64,000 bases of DNA from Sphingosinicella terrae. GTDB taxonomy: Bacteria; Pseudomonadota; Alphaproteobacteria; Sphingomonadales; Sphingomonadaceae. The notes under the pieces are model-generated. The model was not told the DNA's origin and ran no database searches. It was given only the letters and a program-made list of their open reading frames with translations. The stretch lies in the NCBI RefSeq assembly GCF_003347635.1, contig NZ_QDFY01000004.1:186001-250000 (forward strand). The letters run 5' to 3'. This document shows, piece by piece, positions 45,106-53,167 of this stretch (the stretch's first letter is position 1; each line of letters begins with the position of its first letter). Made by a program: the position numbers and the translations under genes.

Positions 45106-46068
45106 TCAACGGCCTGCTCGAGACCTGAACTTTCGATAGAAGCGCTGCGGCAAGGTTCGCCAGGACATCAGCTGGATCCTTGCCATGAACGGAAGCGGCG
45201 GGCGCAGGTAGCGATTCAATGCCTCGATGCCCGACAAGCTGGCAGTGACATCCTCATCCGGCGTGGCAATGGCCGCAACGCAGAGCGACCAGCCGCCCCC
45301 GGGATGTGGATAGGTGGTGAGCTTGCACTCCAGCAGGCGAAAGCCCGAGCGCTGCAGAAGCGTGGCGAGACTTTCGGGAATGAAGAAGTTGCAGTGGGTG
45401 ACGGGCTCCCGCGCTGCCGGCATCGACTTGATCAGCTCGACCGGAACCTCGACGTAAAGGATGCCGCCTAGCCGGATGACCATCCTCAGTCTCTGCAGGA
45501 CGGAATGCGGCATCGCCAAATGTTCGACGACATGGCTGCAAATGACCGCATCATAGGTCGCCGTCCGGGGCAAATCCTCTTCGGTATTCCCGATGTGGCG
45601 AACGCCTGGGACCGGCGTGCGGCAATAGTCCACGACATCGCCGCTGGCGCCGGCGGAAACGAGTTCGTCGAGCAAGCGGCCATCGCCGCCCCCGAAGTCG
45701 AGAATCCTCGACTGATCGACGGACCTGGTCAGATGAGGCGTGACGATGCGCGCCAGGCGACGCGCCCGTCGTCTCGTCCGCTCAGGCGCCTCACCTTTCG
45801 AGGGAATATAATGACCAAGCTGGGCGCCTTGTTCGTATTTCTTCCGGATGTCGTCTTCGCTGGGGCGGGGGAGGCAAGTCACGAAGGCGCAGCCCCTGCA
45901 GGCGCCGAATTTCGCGCGGAACTCGATTGTGCCGGGAAGCCACGTCTTGAATAGAATGCGGCTCGCAGCCGGACTGCGCGCCGAGAGAGCTTCAGCACGA
46001 TAGATGCGCTCGCCGATGATGCTCCAATTCCGGTTTCCGCAGGCCGGGCATTCCGGGTCAGCCAGCAT
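45106..46068 (-). CDS. zinc-ribbon SAM-dependent methyltransferase
   Basis: A 320-residue protein. It begins ECPACGNRNW and has a second Cys pair in ACRGCAFVTC, so a zinc ribbon precedes the methyltransferase domain with motif I ILDFGGGDGRLLDEL (about residues 120-134) and SHVVEHLAMPHSVLQRLRMVIRLGG. This layout is common in sugar C- or O-methyltransferases of polysaccharide loci. It is followed by a similar gene at 44216-44971. Acceptor unknown. Confidence 0.85.
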   Translation of the reverse strand: MLADPECPACGNRNWSIIGERIYRAEALSARSPAASRILFKTWLPGTIEFRAKFGACRGCAFVTCLPRPSEDDIRKKYEQGAQLGHYIPSKGEAPERTRRRARRLARIVTPHLTRSVDQSRILDFGGGDGRLLDELVSAGASGDVVDYCRTPVPGVRHIGNTEEDLPRTATYDAVICSHVVEHLAMPHSVLQRLRMVIRLGGILYVEVPVELIKSMPAAREPVTHCNFFIPESLATLLQRSGFRLLECKLTTYPHPGGGWSLCVAAIATPDEDVTASLSGIEALNRYLRPPLPFMARIQLMSWRTLPQRFYRKFRSRAGR

Positions 46069-46080
46069 GATGCTATTGAC

Positions 46081-46164
46081 CTCTCAACTTGTCAGGATCC
46101 GACGCCAGGCCGGGCGCAGCCGTAGCACGCTCACCAGATCGTCACCGAGCCCTTGTCGAGCACT
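46081..46164 (-). repeat. degenerate copy of the sequence flanking the intact sulfotransferase gene
   Basis: Aligns almost without gaps to 49041-49125, sharing CGGGCGCAG, ACCGAGCC and the final TTCAGAAGG. It shows that the sulfotransferase fragment was duplicated together with its 3' flank. Confidence 0.75.
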
Positions 46165-46515
46165 TCAGAAGGTATAGTTGAACCTCGTCGCATCCATCCC
46201 GCAAATACGGCCCACTAGCTCCGCCAGTTCCAGCGTGAGGAAAACAACTCCGCTGCGTCTGGAATATGGCAGCCCAGGACTCGCCGACGGCGCGATCCTC
46301 CCAAGCGGATGCGCCAGGCAGAGAGCTGCCGGTCTCAAGGATTACGGGTGGTGCCGAATATAAGCAGGGCCTGCACGGCGGCCAGTGCCCAAAGCACAAC
46401 GTCGCATGCTCGTGGATGGGCCATGCAGCGGCCATGGGGCGCGGCGTAGAAGATACTCGCCGCAGCACTTGGCACGTGGAGAAAGACGATCCCGCACCTA
46501 GTAGCGGGCGCGGCG
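46165..46515 (-). pseudogene. decayed sulfotransferase gene fragment
   Basis: Reading minus strand up to the TGA at 46165, the last residues are LAELVGRI..DATRFNYTF, matching the C-terminus of the sulfotransferase at 49126 (LADLVGHI..DAARFGYAF). Further on, 46330-46515 aligns in DNA to 49550-49730 of that gene, including the segments CCATG..GCGGCC and AAGACGATCCC of the PAPS-binding region. About 250 bases of the middle are missing, frames are broken and the N-terminus is lost. The spacer 46516-46690 shows nothing further. It is therefore a dead duplicate, not a functional gene. Confidence 0.8.
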
Positions 46516-46690
46516 ACAGACGCGCAATGGCAGGACTAAGGTTCCTGAGGTAACTTCAGGCTTGGGGAAATCCATTCACGTTTTCCGCATCACTCACCCC
46601 GCCGATCATACTCCGTCCTCGTCATCAACCGAAAAGGAGGGCGTGCCGATCCATTGGCTATGGCCGAACGTCAACTAGCTAGATCAAGGC

Positions 46691-48673
46691 CTAGTTGCTC
46701 GATTCGAGCGCGCGAACCACAAAATGAGCGCCGGCGGCGCTGAGATGCTGTGCATCGCGGTAGAACAAGTGTCCATCGGCCATGACCTGACAGCCGGATT
46801 CGGCGCATAGCGTTCGCCGTAGGAGGATGACGCGGCCGCCTCCTCGCTGCCCCGCATCAAGGATGAGATCGTCGCTGCCGTCTAGCGAAAAGAAGCTCGA
46901 TCGGACGCGCTCCCCGAGCATCGGTCGCCCCGTCATAAGTGAAGCGGCGTAGCGCCTGGCAGGAATTGCACTTGCAGCACGCTCGGCGGCTACGTCGAAG
47001 GAGGCAATCGGCACGTCTCCCAATATGACCACCCGCTTTCCAGCAGAAGTCAGGCGGCGTGTCAGGTCCACGAGGCCCCTGTGGAGGCGAGCGGCGCTTG
47101 TTCCGGGAAGGCCGTCTGAGCCGTCGGTCGTGACGATCGCGCGCCCGTCGTCAATAACGTACGCGCTCCAATATCCGGCGACGAACACGGTCGATATGCC
47201 GGAATCCTGGAGTACTTTCGCGAGGGCCAGCTTGTTGAAACGCCCACACTCGACCGAAAGGAAAGGCCGCTCCGGAAACAGCGGCGCGTAGCCTAGTAGC
47301 GATGGACAGGAAGCTTTGGTGAATTGGGTCACCGAAAGGCCCTGCGCTTCCGCCCAAGTCCGAATTCCGGGCGCAATCGCATTAGCGTGGCTGTCGCCCA
47401 AGATGGCCACGCCCGGACCTTCGCCATAGCAATGTCGTGGCGCAGGCAGGCCCGAGGTACCGTTGCCGCTGAAGCAAGTGTGGTCAACAATCGGCCTTGC
47501 TACGTCCGATCCCGGGTAACGGCCCGGCAATCCGTCTAAGCGGGCAGCGGCTGCGGTTGGAACCGCGACTGCGGCTACTACGATAGCATAGCGTCGGCAC
47601 AAGGTACGGCGACCTGTCGCCGATCTTCGGAACGGTTTCTCGATGATATGCCATGAAAGAAAAGCGAGAATGAAGGACACGACAACTGCAGCGAGGGCCT
47701 CCATCGTGGTCAGGTCGGCGAGGTGCCCGGGCACGTTCCGGTTCGCGACTGTGCGCATAGTCGCCATGAGGGGCCAGTGCCACAAGTACCATGAGTAGGA
47801 AACCAGGCCGATCAACGCGATCGGTTTGCGGCCGAGAAGCCAACTTACTGGGCCGTGACGCGCGGCGATCAGGAGAGTCGCGCCAATCACTGGCACAGCT
47901 GCCGCGGCGCCCGGGAAGGGCGTGGAATAGTCAAATGCGAATACGGATACGGCGATGACGCTGGCACCAGTGATTCCGGCGGCGGAACGTAGCAAGGGCG
48001 AGACAATCATCGAACCCGACCGTTCTTCCCGGATCGCGAGCATGACGCCGACACCGAGCTCCCACGCCCTTGTCGGCAGCCAATAGAAAGCGAAGGATGG
48101 ATCGCGCCCCGTGATCCACGCAGAGATGGCAAAGGAAGCGAGGGATGTGGCGCCGAGTATTGGCAACGTCGCCCGCCGCGGTAGTCGGGAAGTCAGGAGG
48201 AGCAAGATAGGTAGAAGAAAATAGAATTGCTCCTCGACGCCGAGCGACCACGTCATCAGCATCGGGTTTCGCTCTGCTGCCGCCGAGAAATAGTCAGTTT
48301 CCATCCAGAATAGGATGTTGGATAAGCCGAATGTAGCTGCAAATGCGCTGACGGCAAAGCTGTCTAGTTCCGTCGGTGTAAAGATGACTATGCCAACAGC
48401 CAGGAAGACGATCATAACCGTGGCCAGGGCAGGAACGATCCGCCGCATTCTTCTTGCGTAGAAATCGGAATAGATAAAGGTGCCAGCCTCGACGCTACGA
48501 TATACGATGCCTCCTATCAGGAATCCCGAGATTACAAAGAACACATCGACGCCGACATAACCGCCCGAAAAGAGCGGAAATCCGGCATGGTAGAGGACCA
48601 CGGGAGTGATCGCCACTGCACGGAGGCCGTCAATGTCGGGACGATGAAACCGAGTTGGAGCGGCGGAGCTCAT
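46691..48673 (-). CDS. OafA/YrhL-type acyltransferase with C-terminal SGNH domain
   Basis: A 660-residue inner-membrane protein. The acyltransferase-3 domain starts FHRPDIDGLRAVAI with VVLYHAG supplying the catalytic His; about ten spans follow. The C-terminal periplasmic part has GDSHANAIAPGI, the SGNH hydrolase block I. Such proteins O-acetylate (or otherwise acylate) surface polysaccharides. Codon choice is visibly more A/T-rich than in neighbours, and the gene is bracketed by copies of the sulfotransferase gene, both signs of acquisition or rearrangement. ATG 48673 lacks a clear ribosome site. Confidence 0.92.
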   Translation of the reverse strand: MSSAAPTRFHRPDIDGLRAVAITPVVLYHAGFPLFSGGYVGVDVFFVISGFLIGGIVYRSVEAGTFIYSDFYARRMRRIVPALATVMIVFLAVGIVIFTPTELDSFAVSAFAATFGLSNILFWMETDYFSAAAERNPMLMTWSLGVEEQFYFLLPILLLLTSRLPRRATLPILGATSLASFAISAWITGRDPSFAFYWLPTRAWELGVGVMLAIREERSGSMIVSPLLRSAAGITGASVIAVSVFAFDYSTPFPGAAAAVPVIGATLLIAARHGPVSWLLGRKPIALIGLVSYSWYLWHWPLMATMRTVANRNVPGHLADLTTMEALAAVVVSFILAFLSWHIIEKPFRRSATGRRTLCRRYAIVVAAVAVPTAAAARLDGLPGRYPGSDVARPIVDHTCFSGNGTSGLPAPRHCYGEGPGVAILGDSHANAIAPGIRTWAEAQGLSVTQFTKASCPSLLGYAPLFPERPFLSVECGRFNKLALAKVLQDSGISTVFVAGYWSAYVIDDGRAIVTTDGSDGLPGTSAARLHRGLVDLTRRLTSAGKRVVILGDVPIASFDVAAERAASAIPARRYAASLMTGRPMLGERVRSSFFSLDGSDDLILDAGQRGGGRVILLRRTLCAESGCQVMADGHLFYRDAQHLSAAGAHFVVRALESSN

Positions 48674-49040
48674 GTACGTGAGAGTAAGGCAGTCGGGTGG
48701 TCAGTCAAGCAAGTGCGGCTCAAGCTACCCGCCGAATGCCGACTCCATTGTGGAAAGGTCGGGAATCAGACTATTCGATGATCCGAAATTCCGCTTGATT
48801 GGATGGTGAACTCGATTGTTTCTTCGCTTGGCCGGATCGCAGGGCCAAGTCCGGCTGATGAGCGGCTGTTGCTCATTCATGAGAAGCACATTCACAGGAC
48901 GCGTTGAGCAATTCGCGGAGCCTGGACTCAAAGTCGTTGGATTTCGCGTGATATCAGGTTGGCAGGGGAGCTAGTATGGGGGGTTAGATGTTTGGTCCCG
49001 GAATTTGATGGGTCGAGTCTACCAGATTGGTGCTTCGCAC
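48674..49040. other. A/T-richer intergenic region without a convincing gene
   Basis: About 370 bases upstream of the acyltransferase gene, ending at the repeat that flanks the sulfotransferase. A 68-codon minus-strand open frame at 48725-48931 has neither ribosome site nor protein character. The promoter of the acyltransferase should be here. No transposon ends were found. Confidence 0.5.
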
Positions 49041-49125
49041 CTCTCAGTCTGCGGGGATCTGACATCAGCGCGGGCGCAGTCGAAGCACCCCGTTCAGGAT
49101 CGCTACCGAGCCTCTGCCGAAGATT
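49041..49125 (-). repeat. 3' flank of the sulfotransferase gene, intact-side copy of the duplicated sequence
   Basis: Counterpart of 46081-46164. Together with the gene it forms the right-hand direct repeat around the acyltransferase gene. Confidence 0.75.
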
Positions 49126-49803
49126 TCAGAAGGCATAGCCGAACCTCGCCGCGTCTGCCTCGTAAATATGACCGACCAGATCCGCCAGTTCCGGGGTATA
49201 GAAGCGGCGATAGTCTACCGTCTCTCCAGACCGGTTCGCCTGCCTTATCTGGAGTGATACCCCGCGCACTCGGCGCACGAAGTCCAGCGTCGGCCCGAGG
49301 TCCTCCAGCGTGCCCACATGATCGACCAGCAAGTTCCCGCGCCGATCACAGAGGAACATCCACTGCGGCTGGAACACGCCGTCCAGCTTGGTCACGTCGC
49401 GCGGCGCGAGCCATTCCTTCACGAATCGCTCGAACGTCTCGAACTCCGGTATCTGGTACCTCTCGGCTTGCCACATGCCGGCACGGTAGGTCTCGCCGAC
49501 GCCGCGTCCCTGGCGGGCGAATCGCCAGGCGGAGACCAGGCGGTCCCACGGATTGCGGGTGATTCCGAACATGGGCAGCTTTCCGACCGCAGCCGGCGCC
49601 CAGCGCTTGATGTCGCGCGCGTGCGGATGGCCCATGAAGCGGCCGTAGAGCGCCTCGTTGAAGCTGGTTCCCGCGGCCTTCGGGACATGGATGAAGACGA
49701 TCCCCGCATCCAGCCAAAAACGGGCGCGCCGGCGAACCAGGAGCGCCCGTCGCAGACCGCCGGGCAGGCGGCGGTTCAGATTGCGCGCGACGTCGATCAG
49801 CAT
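49126..49803 (-). CDS. PAPS-dependent sulfotransferase (sulfotransferase family 2 type)
   Basis: A 225-residue enzyme. The 5'-phosphosulfate loop VFIHVPKAAGTSFNEAL (about residues 35-51) and the 3'-phosphate-binding segment GITRNPWDRLVSAWRFA are both intact. It would move sulfate from PAPS to a glycan hydroxyl. It follows the CysNC gene by 19 bases in the same operon, which supplies PAPS, so the substrate is most likely the polysaccharide made by this locus. I chose ATG 49803 (MLIDVARNL); the open frame upstream lies inside CysNC and has no protein character. Confidence 0.9.
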   Translation of the reverse strand: MLIDVARNLNRRLPGGLRRALLVRRRARFWLDAGIVFIHVPKAAGTSFNEALYGRFMGHPHARDIKRWAPAAVGKLPMFGITRNPWDRLVSAWRFARQGRGVGETYRAGMWQAERYQIPEFETFERFVKEWLAPRDVTKLDGVFQPQWMFLCDRRGNLLVDHVGTLEDLGPTLDFVRRVRGVSLQIRQANRSGETVDYRRFYTPELADLVGHIYEADAARFGYAF

Positions 49804-49822
49804 GAGCGTTCCGCTCCCACGA

Positions 49823-51721
49823 TCACGCCAGCGCCGCGACGATCCGCTCGGCCGCTTCCTCGGGCGACATGGCGGTGGTGTCGATGCGGATCTCGGCCTG
49901 CTCGGGCGGCTCGTAGGGGCTGTCGATGCCGGTGAAGTTGGGTAGCTCGCCGCGTCGGGCCTTGGCGTAGAGGCCCTTGGCGTCGCGCTGCTCGGCGACC
50001 TCCAGCGGCGCATCGACGAAGACCTCGCAGAATTCGCCATCGGGGAGCATGTCGCGCACAAGGCGCCGCTCCGCCCGGAAGGGCGAGATGAAGGCGCACA
50101 GGACGATCAGGCCGGCATCCGCCATCAGCTTCGCCACCTCGCCGATGCGGCGGACATTCTCCACCCTGTCGGCATCGGTGAAGCCGAGATCGCGGTTGAG
50201 GCCATGGCGGATATTGTCGCCGTCGAGCAGGAAGGTGTGCCGCCCCATGAGGTGGAGCCTCTTTTCGACCAGGTTGGCGATGGTCGACTTGCCCGCCCCC
50301 GACAATCCAGTGAACCAGACGACCTTGGGCCTCTGCCCCTTGAGCGCGGCATGGGCCTCGCGCGTCACCTCGAGATGCTGCCAATGGACGTTCTGCGCCC
50401 GACGGAGGGCATAGCGGATCATGCCGGCGCCGACCGTCGCGTTGGTCAGCCGGTCGATCAGGATGAACCCGCCGAGGTCGCGATTCTCGTCGAACGGCGC
50501 AAATGGGACGGCCCGGCCGAATGCGAGCTTGACCTCGCCGATGCCGTTCAGCTCCAGCGTCTTCGCCGGCATCTCCTCCAGCGTGTTGACGTTGACCTGG
50601 TGCTTGATGTCGGTGACCGATGCGGAGACGGTCGCGCCGCCGATCTTCAGCCAATAGGAGCGGCCCGGGAGCATCGGCTCCTCGTCCATCCAGACCAAGG
50701 TGGCCTCGAACTGGTCGGACGATTCGAGCGGCGCGTCGGCGGCCGCGATGACGTCGCCGCGGGAAACATCCACCTCGTCGGCAAGCACCAGGGTCACCGA
50801 CTGATCGGCGACGGCCAGATCGGGTTCCTCGCCGAAGGTGACGATGCGGCTCACCTGCGTAGTGCGCCCGGACGGCAGGATGCGGACACGATCGCCCGGC
50901 CGCACCGTGCCGGACGCGATCAGGCCGCAATAGCCGCGAAACTCGTGGTTCGGCCGGTTGACCCACTGCACGGGCATCCGAAACGGCGCCGCCTGAAGCG
51001 CGGATTCCTCGAGCGGAACCGCCTCGAGATGGCGCAGGAAGGTGGGGCCGTCATACCAGTCCATCTGGCCGGATGGGGCGGTGATATTGTCGCCCCTCAG
51101 CCCCGAGATCGGAATGGCGGTGAATTCCGCGATGCCGAGCCCGGCCGCGAAGGCGCGATAGTCGGCGACGATCTCGTCGAACCGGGCCTGATCGTAATCG
51201 ACGAGGTCCATCTTGTTCACCGCGAGCACGATGTTGCGGATGCCGAGCAGGTGGACGAGATAGGAATGGCGGCGCGTCTGGACGAGCACGCCCCTGCGCG
51301 CATCGACCAGGATGACGGCGAGGTCAGCGGTCGAGGCGCCGGTGACCATGTTGCGGGTATATTGCTCGTGCCCCGGCGCGTCGGCGACGATGAACTTGCG
51401 CCTGTCGGTCGCGAAGAAGCGATAGGCGACGTCGATGGTGATCCCCTGCTCCCGCTCCGCGGCGAGGCCGTCGACCAAAAGGGCGAAATCGATCTCCTGT
51501 CCCTGGGTGCCGTGCCGGCGCGAATCGGCCTCGAGCGCGGCAAGCTGGTCCTCGAAGATCATCTTCGAATCGTAGAGCAGCCGGCCGATCAGGGTGGATT
51601 TGCCGTCATCGACCGAGCCGCAGGTGATCAGCCGCAGCAGGCCCTTGTCGCGATGCTGCTCGAGATAACGGACGATATCCCGCTCGATCAGCTCGGACGA
51701 GCCGTAGACCTGGAGGGACAT
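49823..51721 (-). CDS. cysNC: bifunctional sulfate adenylyltransferase subunit 1 / APS kinase
   Basis: A 632-residue fusion. The N-terminal CysN GTPase has [32 protein letters not shown] and NKMDLVDY, followed by EF-Tu-like beta domains. The CysC APS kinase begins at about residue 455 with [17 protein letters not shown] and has [15 protein letters not shown]. CysN with CysD makes APS from sulfate and ATP; CysC phosphorylates it to PAPS. The fused form is common in alphaproteobacteria, including NodQ-type sulfation enzymes. Its start overlaps the CysD stop by one base. Confidence 0.96.
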   Translation of the reverse strand: MSLQVYGSSELIERDIVRYLEQHRDKGLLRLITCGSVDDGKSTLIGRLLYDSKMIFEDQLAALEADSRRHGTQGQEIDFALLVDGLAAEREQGITIDVAYRFFATDRRKFIVADAPGHEQYTRNMVTGASTADLAVILVDARRGVLVQTRRHSYLVHLLGIRNIVLAVNKMDLVDYDQARFDEIVADYRAFAAGLGIAEFTAIPISGLRGDNITAPSGQMDWYDGPTFLRHLEAVPLEESALQAAPFRMPVQWVNRPNHEFRGYCGLIASGTVRPGDRVRILPSGRTTQVSRIVTFGEEPDLAVADQSVTLVLADEVDVSRGDVIAAADAPLESSDQFEATLVWMDEEPMLPGRSYWLKIGGATVSASVTDIKHQVNVNTLEEMPAKTLELNGIGEVKLAFGRAVPFAPFDENRDLGGFILIDRLTNATVGAGMIRYALRRAQNVHWQHLEVTREAHAALKGQRPKVVWFTGLSGAGKSTIANLVEKRLHLMGRHTFLLDGDNIRHGLNRDLGFTDADRVENVRRIGEVAKLMADAGLIVLCAFISPFRAERRLVRDMLPDGEFCEVFVDAPLEVAEQRDAKGLYAKARRGELPNFTGIDSPYEPPEQAEIRIDTTAMSPEEAAERIVAALA

Positions 51722-52659
51722 CAGAAATATCCCTCCTGCTTCTTCTTCTCCATGCTCGCCGCCTGATCGTGGTCGATCGCGCGCCCCTGCCGCTCGGAGG
51801 TGGTGGTGAGCAGCATTTCGCGGATGATGTCCTCCAGCGTCGCCGCCTCACTCTCGACCGCGCCGGTGAGCGGGTAGCAACCCAAGGTCCGGAAACGGAT
51901 AGAGCGCATGACGGGGGCCTCGCCGGGGCGCAACGGGAAGCGATCGTCGTCCACCATCAGCAGCAGGCCGTCGCGCTCCACCGTCGGCCGCGGCGCCGAA
52001 AAATAGAGGGGGACGATCGGGATCCCCTCCTGGTGGATATATTGCCAGATGTCGAGCTCGGTCCAGTTGGACAGAGGGAAGGCGCGGATGCTCTCGCCGG
52101 GATGCTTGCGGGCATTGTAGACCCGCCACAGCTCTGGGCGCTGGTTCTTCGGGTCCCACCGATGATTGGCCGAGCGGAAGCTGAAGATGCGCTCCTTCGC
52201 CCGGCTCTTCTCCTCGTCCCGGCGCGCGCCGCCGAAGGCCGCGTCGAACCGATGTTGATCGAGCGCCTGCTTGAGCCCCTCGGTCTTCCACATGTCGGTA
52301 TGGCGGCCGCCATGATCGAATGGATTGATGCCGAGCCTCTCCGCCTCCGGATTGCGGTGGACGATGAGGTCCATGCCCGCCTCAGCCGCCATGCGGTCGC
52401 GCATCTCGTACATCGCCCGGAATTTCCAGGTGGTGTCGACGTGGAGCAAAGGAAAAGGCGGCGGCGCGGGATGGAATGCCTTTCGCGCCAGGTGCAGCAT
52501 CACCGAGCTGTCCTTGCCGATCGAATAGAGCATGACCGGCCGCTCAGCCTCAGCGACCACCTCGCGGATGATGTGGATGCTCTCGGCCTCGAGCCGCTCG
52601 AGATGGGTCAGGCGCCGCGCCCCGGATCGCGCCGCCCCATTGATCGATTCAGGATTCAT
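51721..52659 (-). CDS. cysD: sulfate adenylyltransferase subunit 2
   Basis: A 312-residue PP-loop enzyme with [18 protein letters not shown], a CysD-typical [32 protein letters not shown] and a C-terminal EKKKQEGYF end. It forms the catalytic subunit of ATP sulfurylase with CysN. ATG 52659 overlaps the stop of the small membrane protein upstream (ATGA); the longer open frame is read-through. No reductase genes of sulfate assimilation are next to it, which favours a role in sulfation. Confidence 0.96.
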   Translation of the reverse strand: MNPESINGAARSGARRLTHLERLEAESIHIIREVVAEAERPVMLYSIGKDSSVMLHLARKAFHPAPPPFPLLHVDTTWKFRAMYEMRDRMAAEAGMDLIVHRNPEAERLGINPFDHGGRHTDMWKTEGLKQALDQHRFDAAFGGARRDEEKSRAKERIFSFRSANHRWDPKNQRPELWRVYNARKHPGESIRAFPLSNWTELDIWQYIHQEGIPIVPLYFSAPRPTVERDGLLLMVDDDRFPLRPGEAPVMRSIRFRTLGCYPLTGAVESEAATLEDIIREMLLTTTSERQGRAIDHDQAASMEKKKQEGYF

Positions 52660-53027
52660 TCGTTTCTCGATTGGATAGGCACGGTTCGATGGGGCGGCTG
52701 GCGATCTGCCCGCTTGCCGGTCAACAGCCCCGGCACGAAGCGCGCGAGCAGGAGTAGCAGAGTGGGGAGGACCATAGTGTTCCACAGGTCCTTCAACCCG
52801 CCGATGACCTGCCACTCCTCGATCGGCTTTCCCGGCTCGCGCAGGTCGGCCCATTCGTTGAGGAGCAGAACAAGCAGCACGAACAGCCACGGAAACGGGC
52901 TAGCCAGCGACCGGCGCATCAGCGCCGCGGCGACGAGCTGGAGCAGGACGGCCGCATAGATGTGAAGGGCATCCTCATCGAGATCGGTTATCAGCGACAG
53001 ATAGTCCTTGAATTCGGTCCAATCCAT
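52656..53027 (-). CDS. small multi-span membrane protein at the head of the sulfation operon, hypothetical
   Basis: A 123-residue protein with three hydrophobic segments (about 23-39, 44-58 and 85-103), separated by an acidic loop ([17 protein letters not shown]). It is the first gene of the unit that continues with cysD, cysNC and the sulfotransferase, overlapping cysD by four bases. I do not recognise a named family; sulfate-related or polymer-related roles are guesses. It lies head to head with the glycosidase-like gene at 53168. Confidence 0.7.
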   Translation of the reverse strand: MDWTEFKDYLSLITDLDEDALHIYAAVLLQLVAAALMRRSLASPFPWLFVLLVLLLNEWADLREPGKPIEEWQVIGGLKDLWNTMVLPTLLLLLARFVPGLLTGKRADRQPPHRTVPIQSRNE

Positions 53028-53167
53028 GCGGCTCCGGGGAATGCGGCGCAGCGCGCCTTCGTCCGACGATTGCGCCGCCGATAGCTCAGACCTGGCCCTG
53101 ACGAAAGCGCGACACGGCCTTCACATGCACTTGCCCGTCGGCGAGTCCTATCCCTAGGGGGACGGCA

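Noticed and set aside
46142-46468. A 108-codon minus-strand open frame between the methyltransferase and acyltransferase genes
   Set aside because: It is a wrong-frame reading of the sulfotransferase pseudogene.
48725-48931. A 68-codon minus-strand open frame upstream of the acyltransferase
   Set aside because: No ribosome site, no hydrophobic or domain pattern, and it lies where the promoter is expected.
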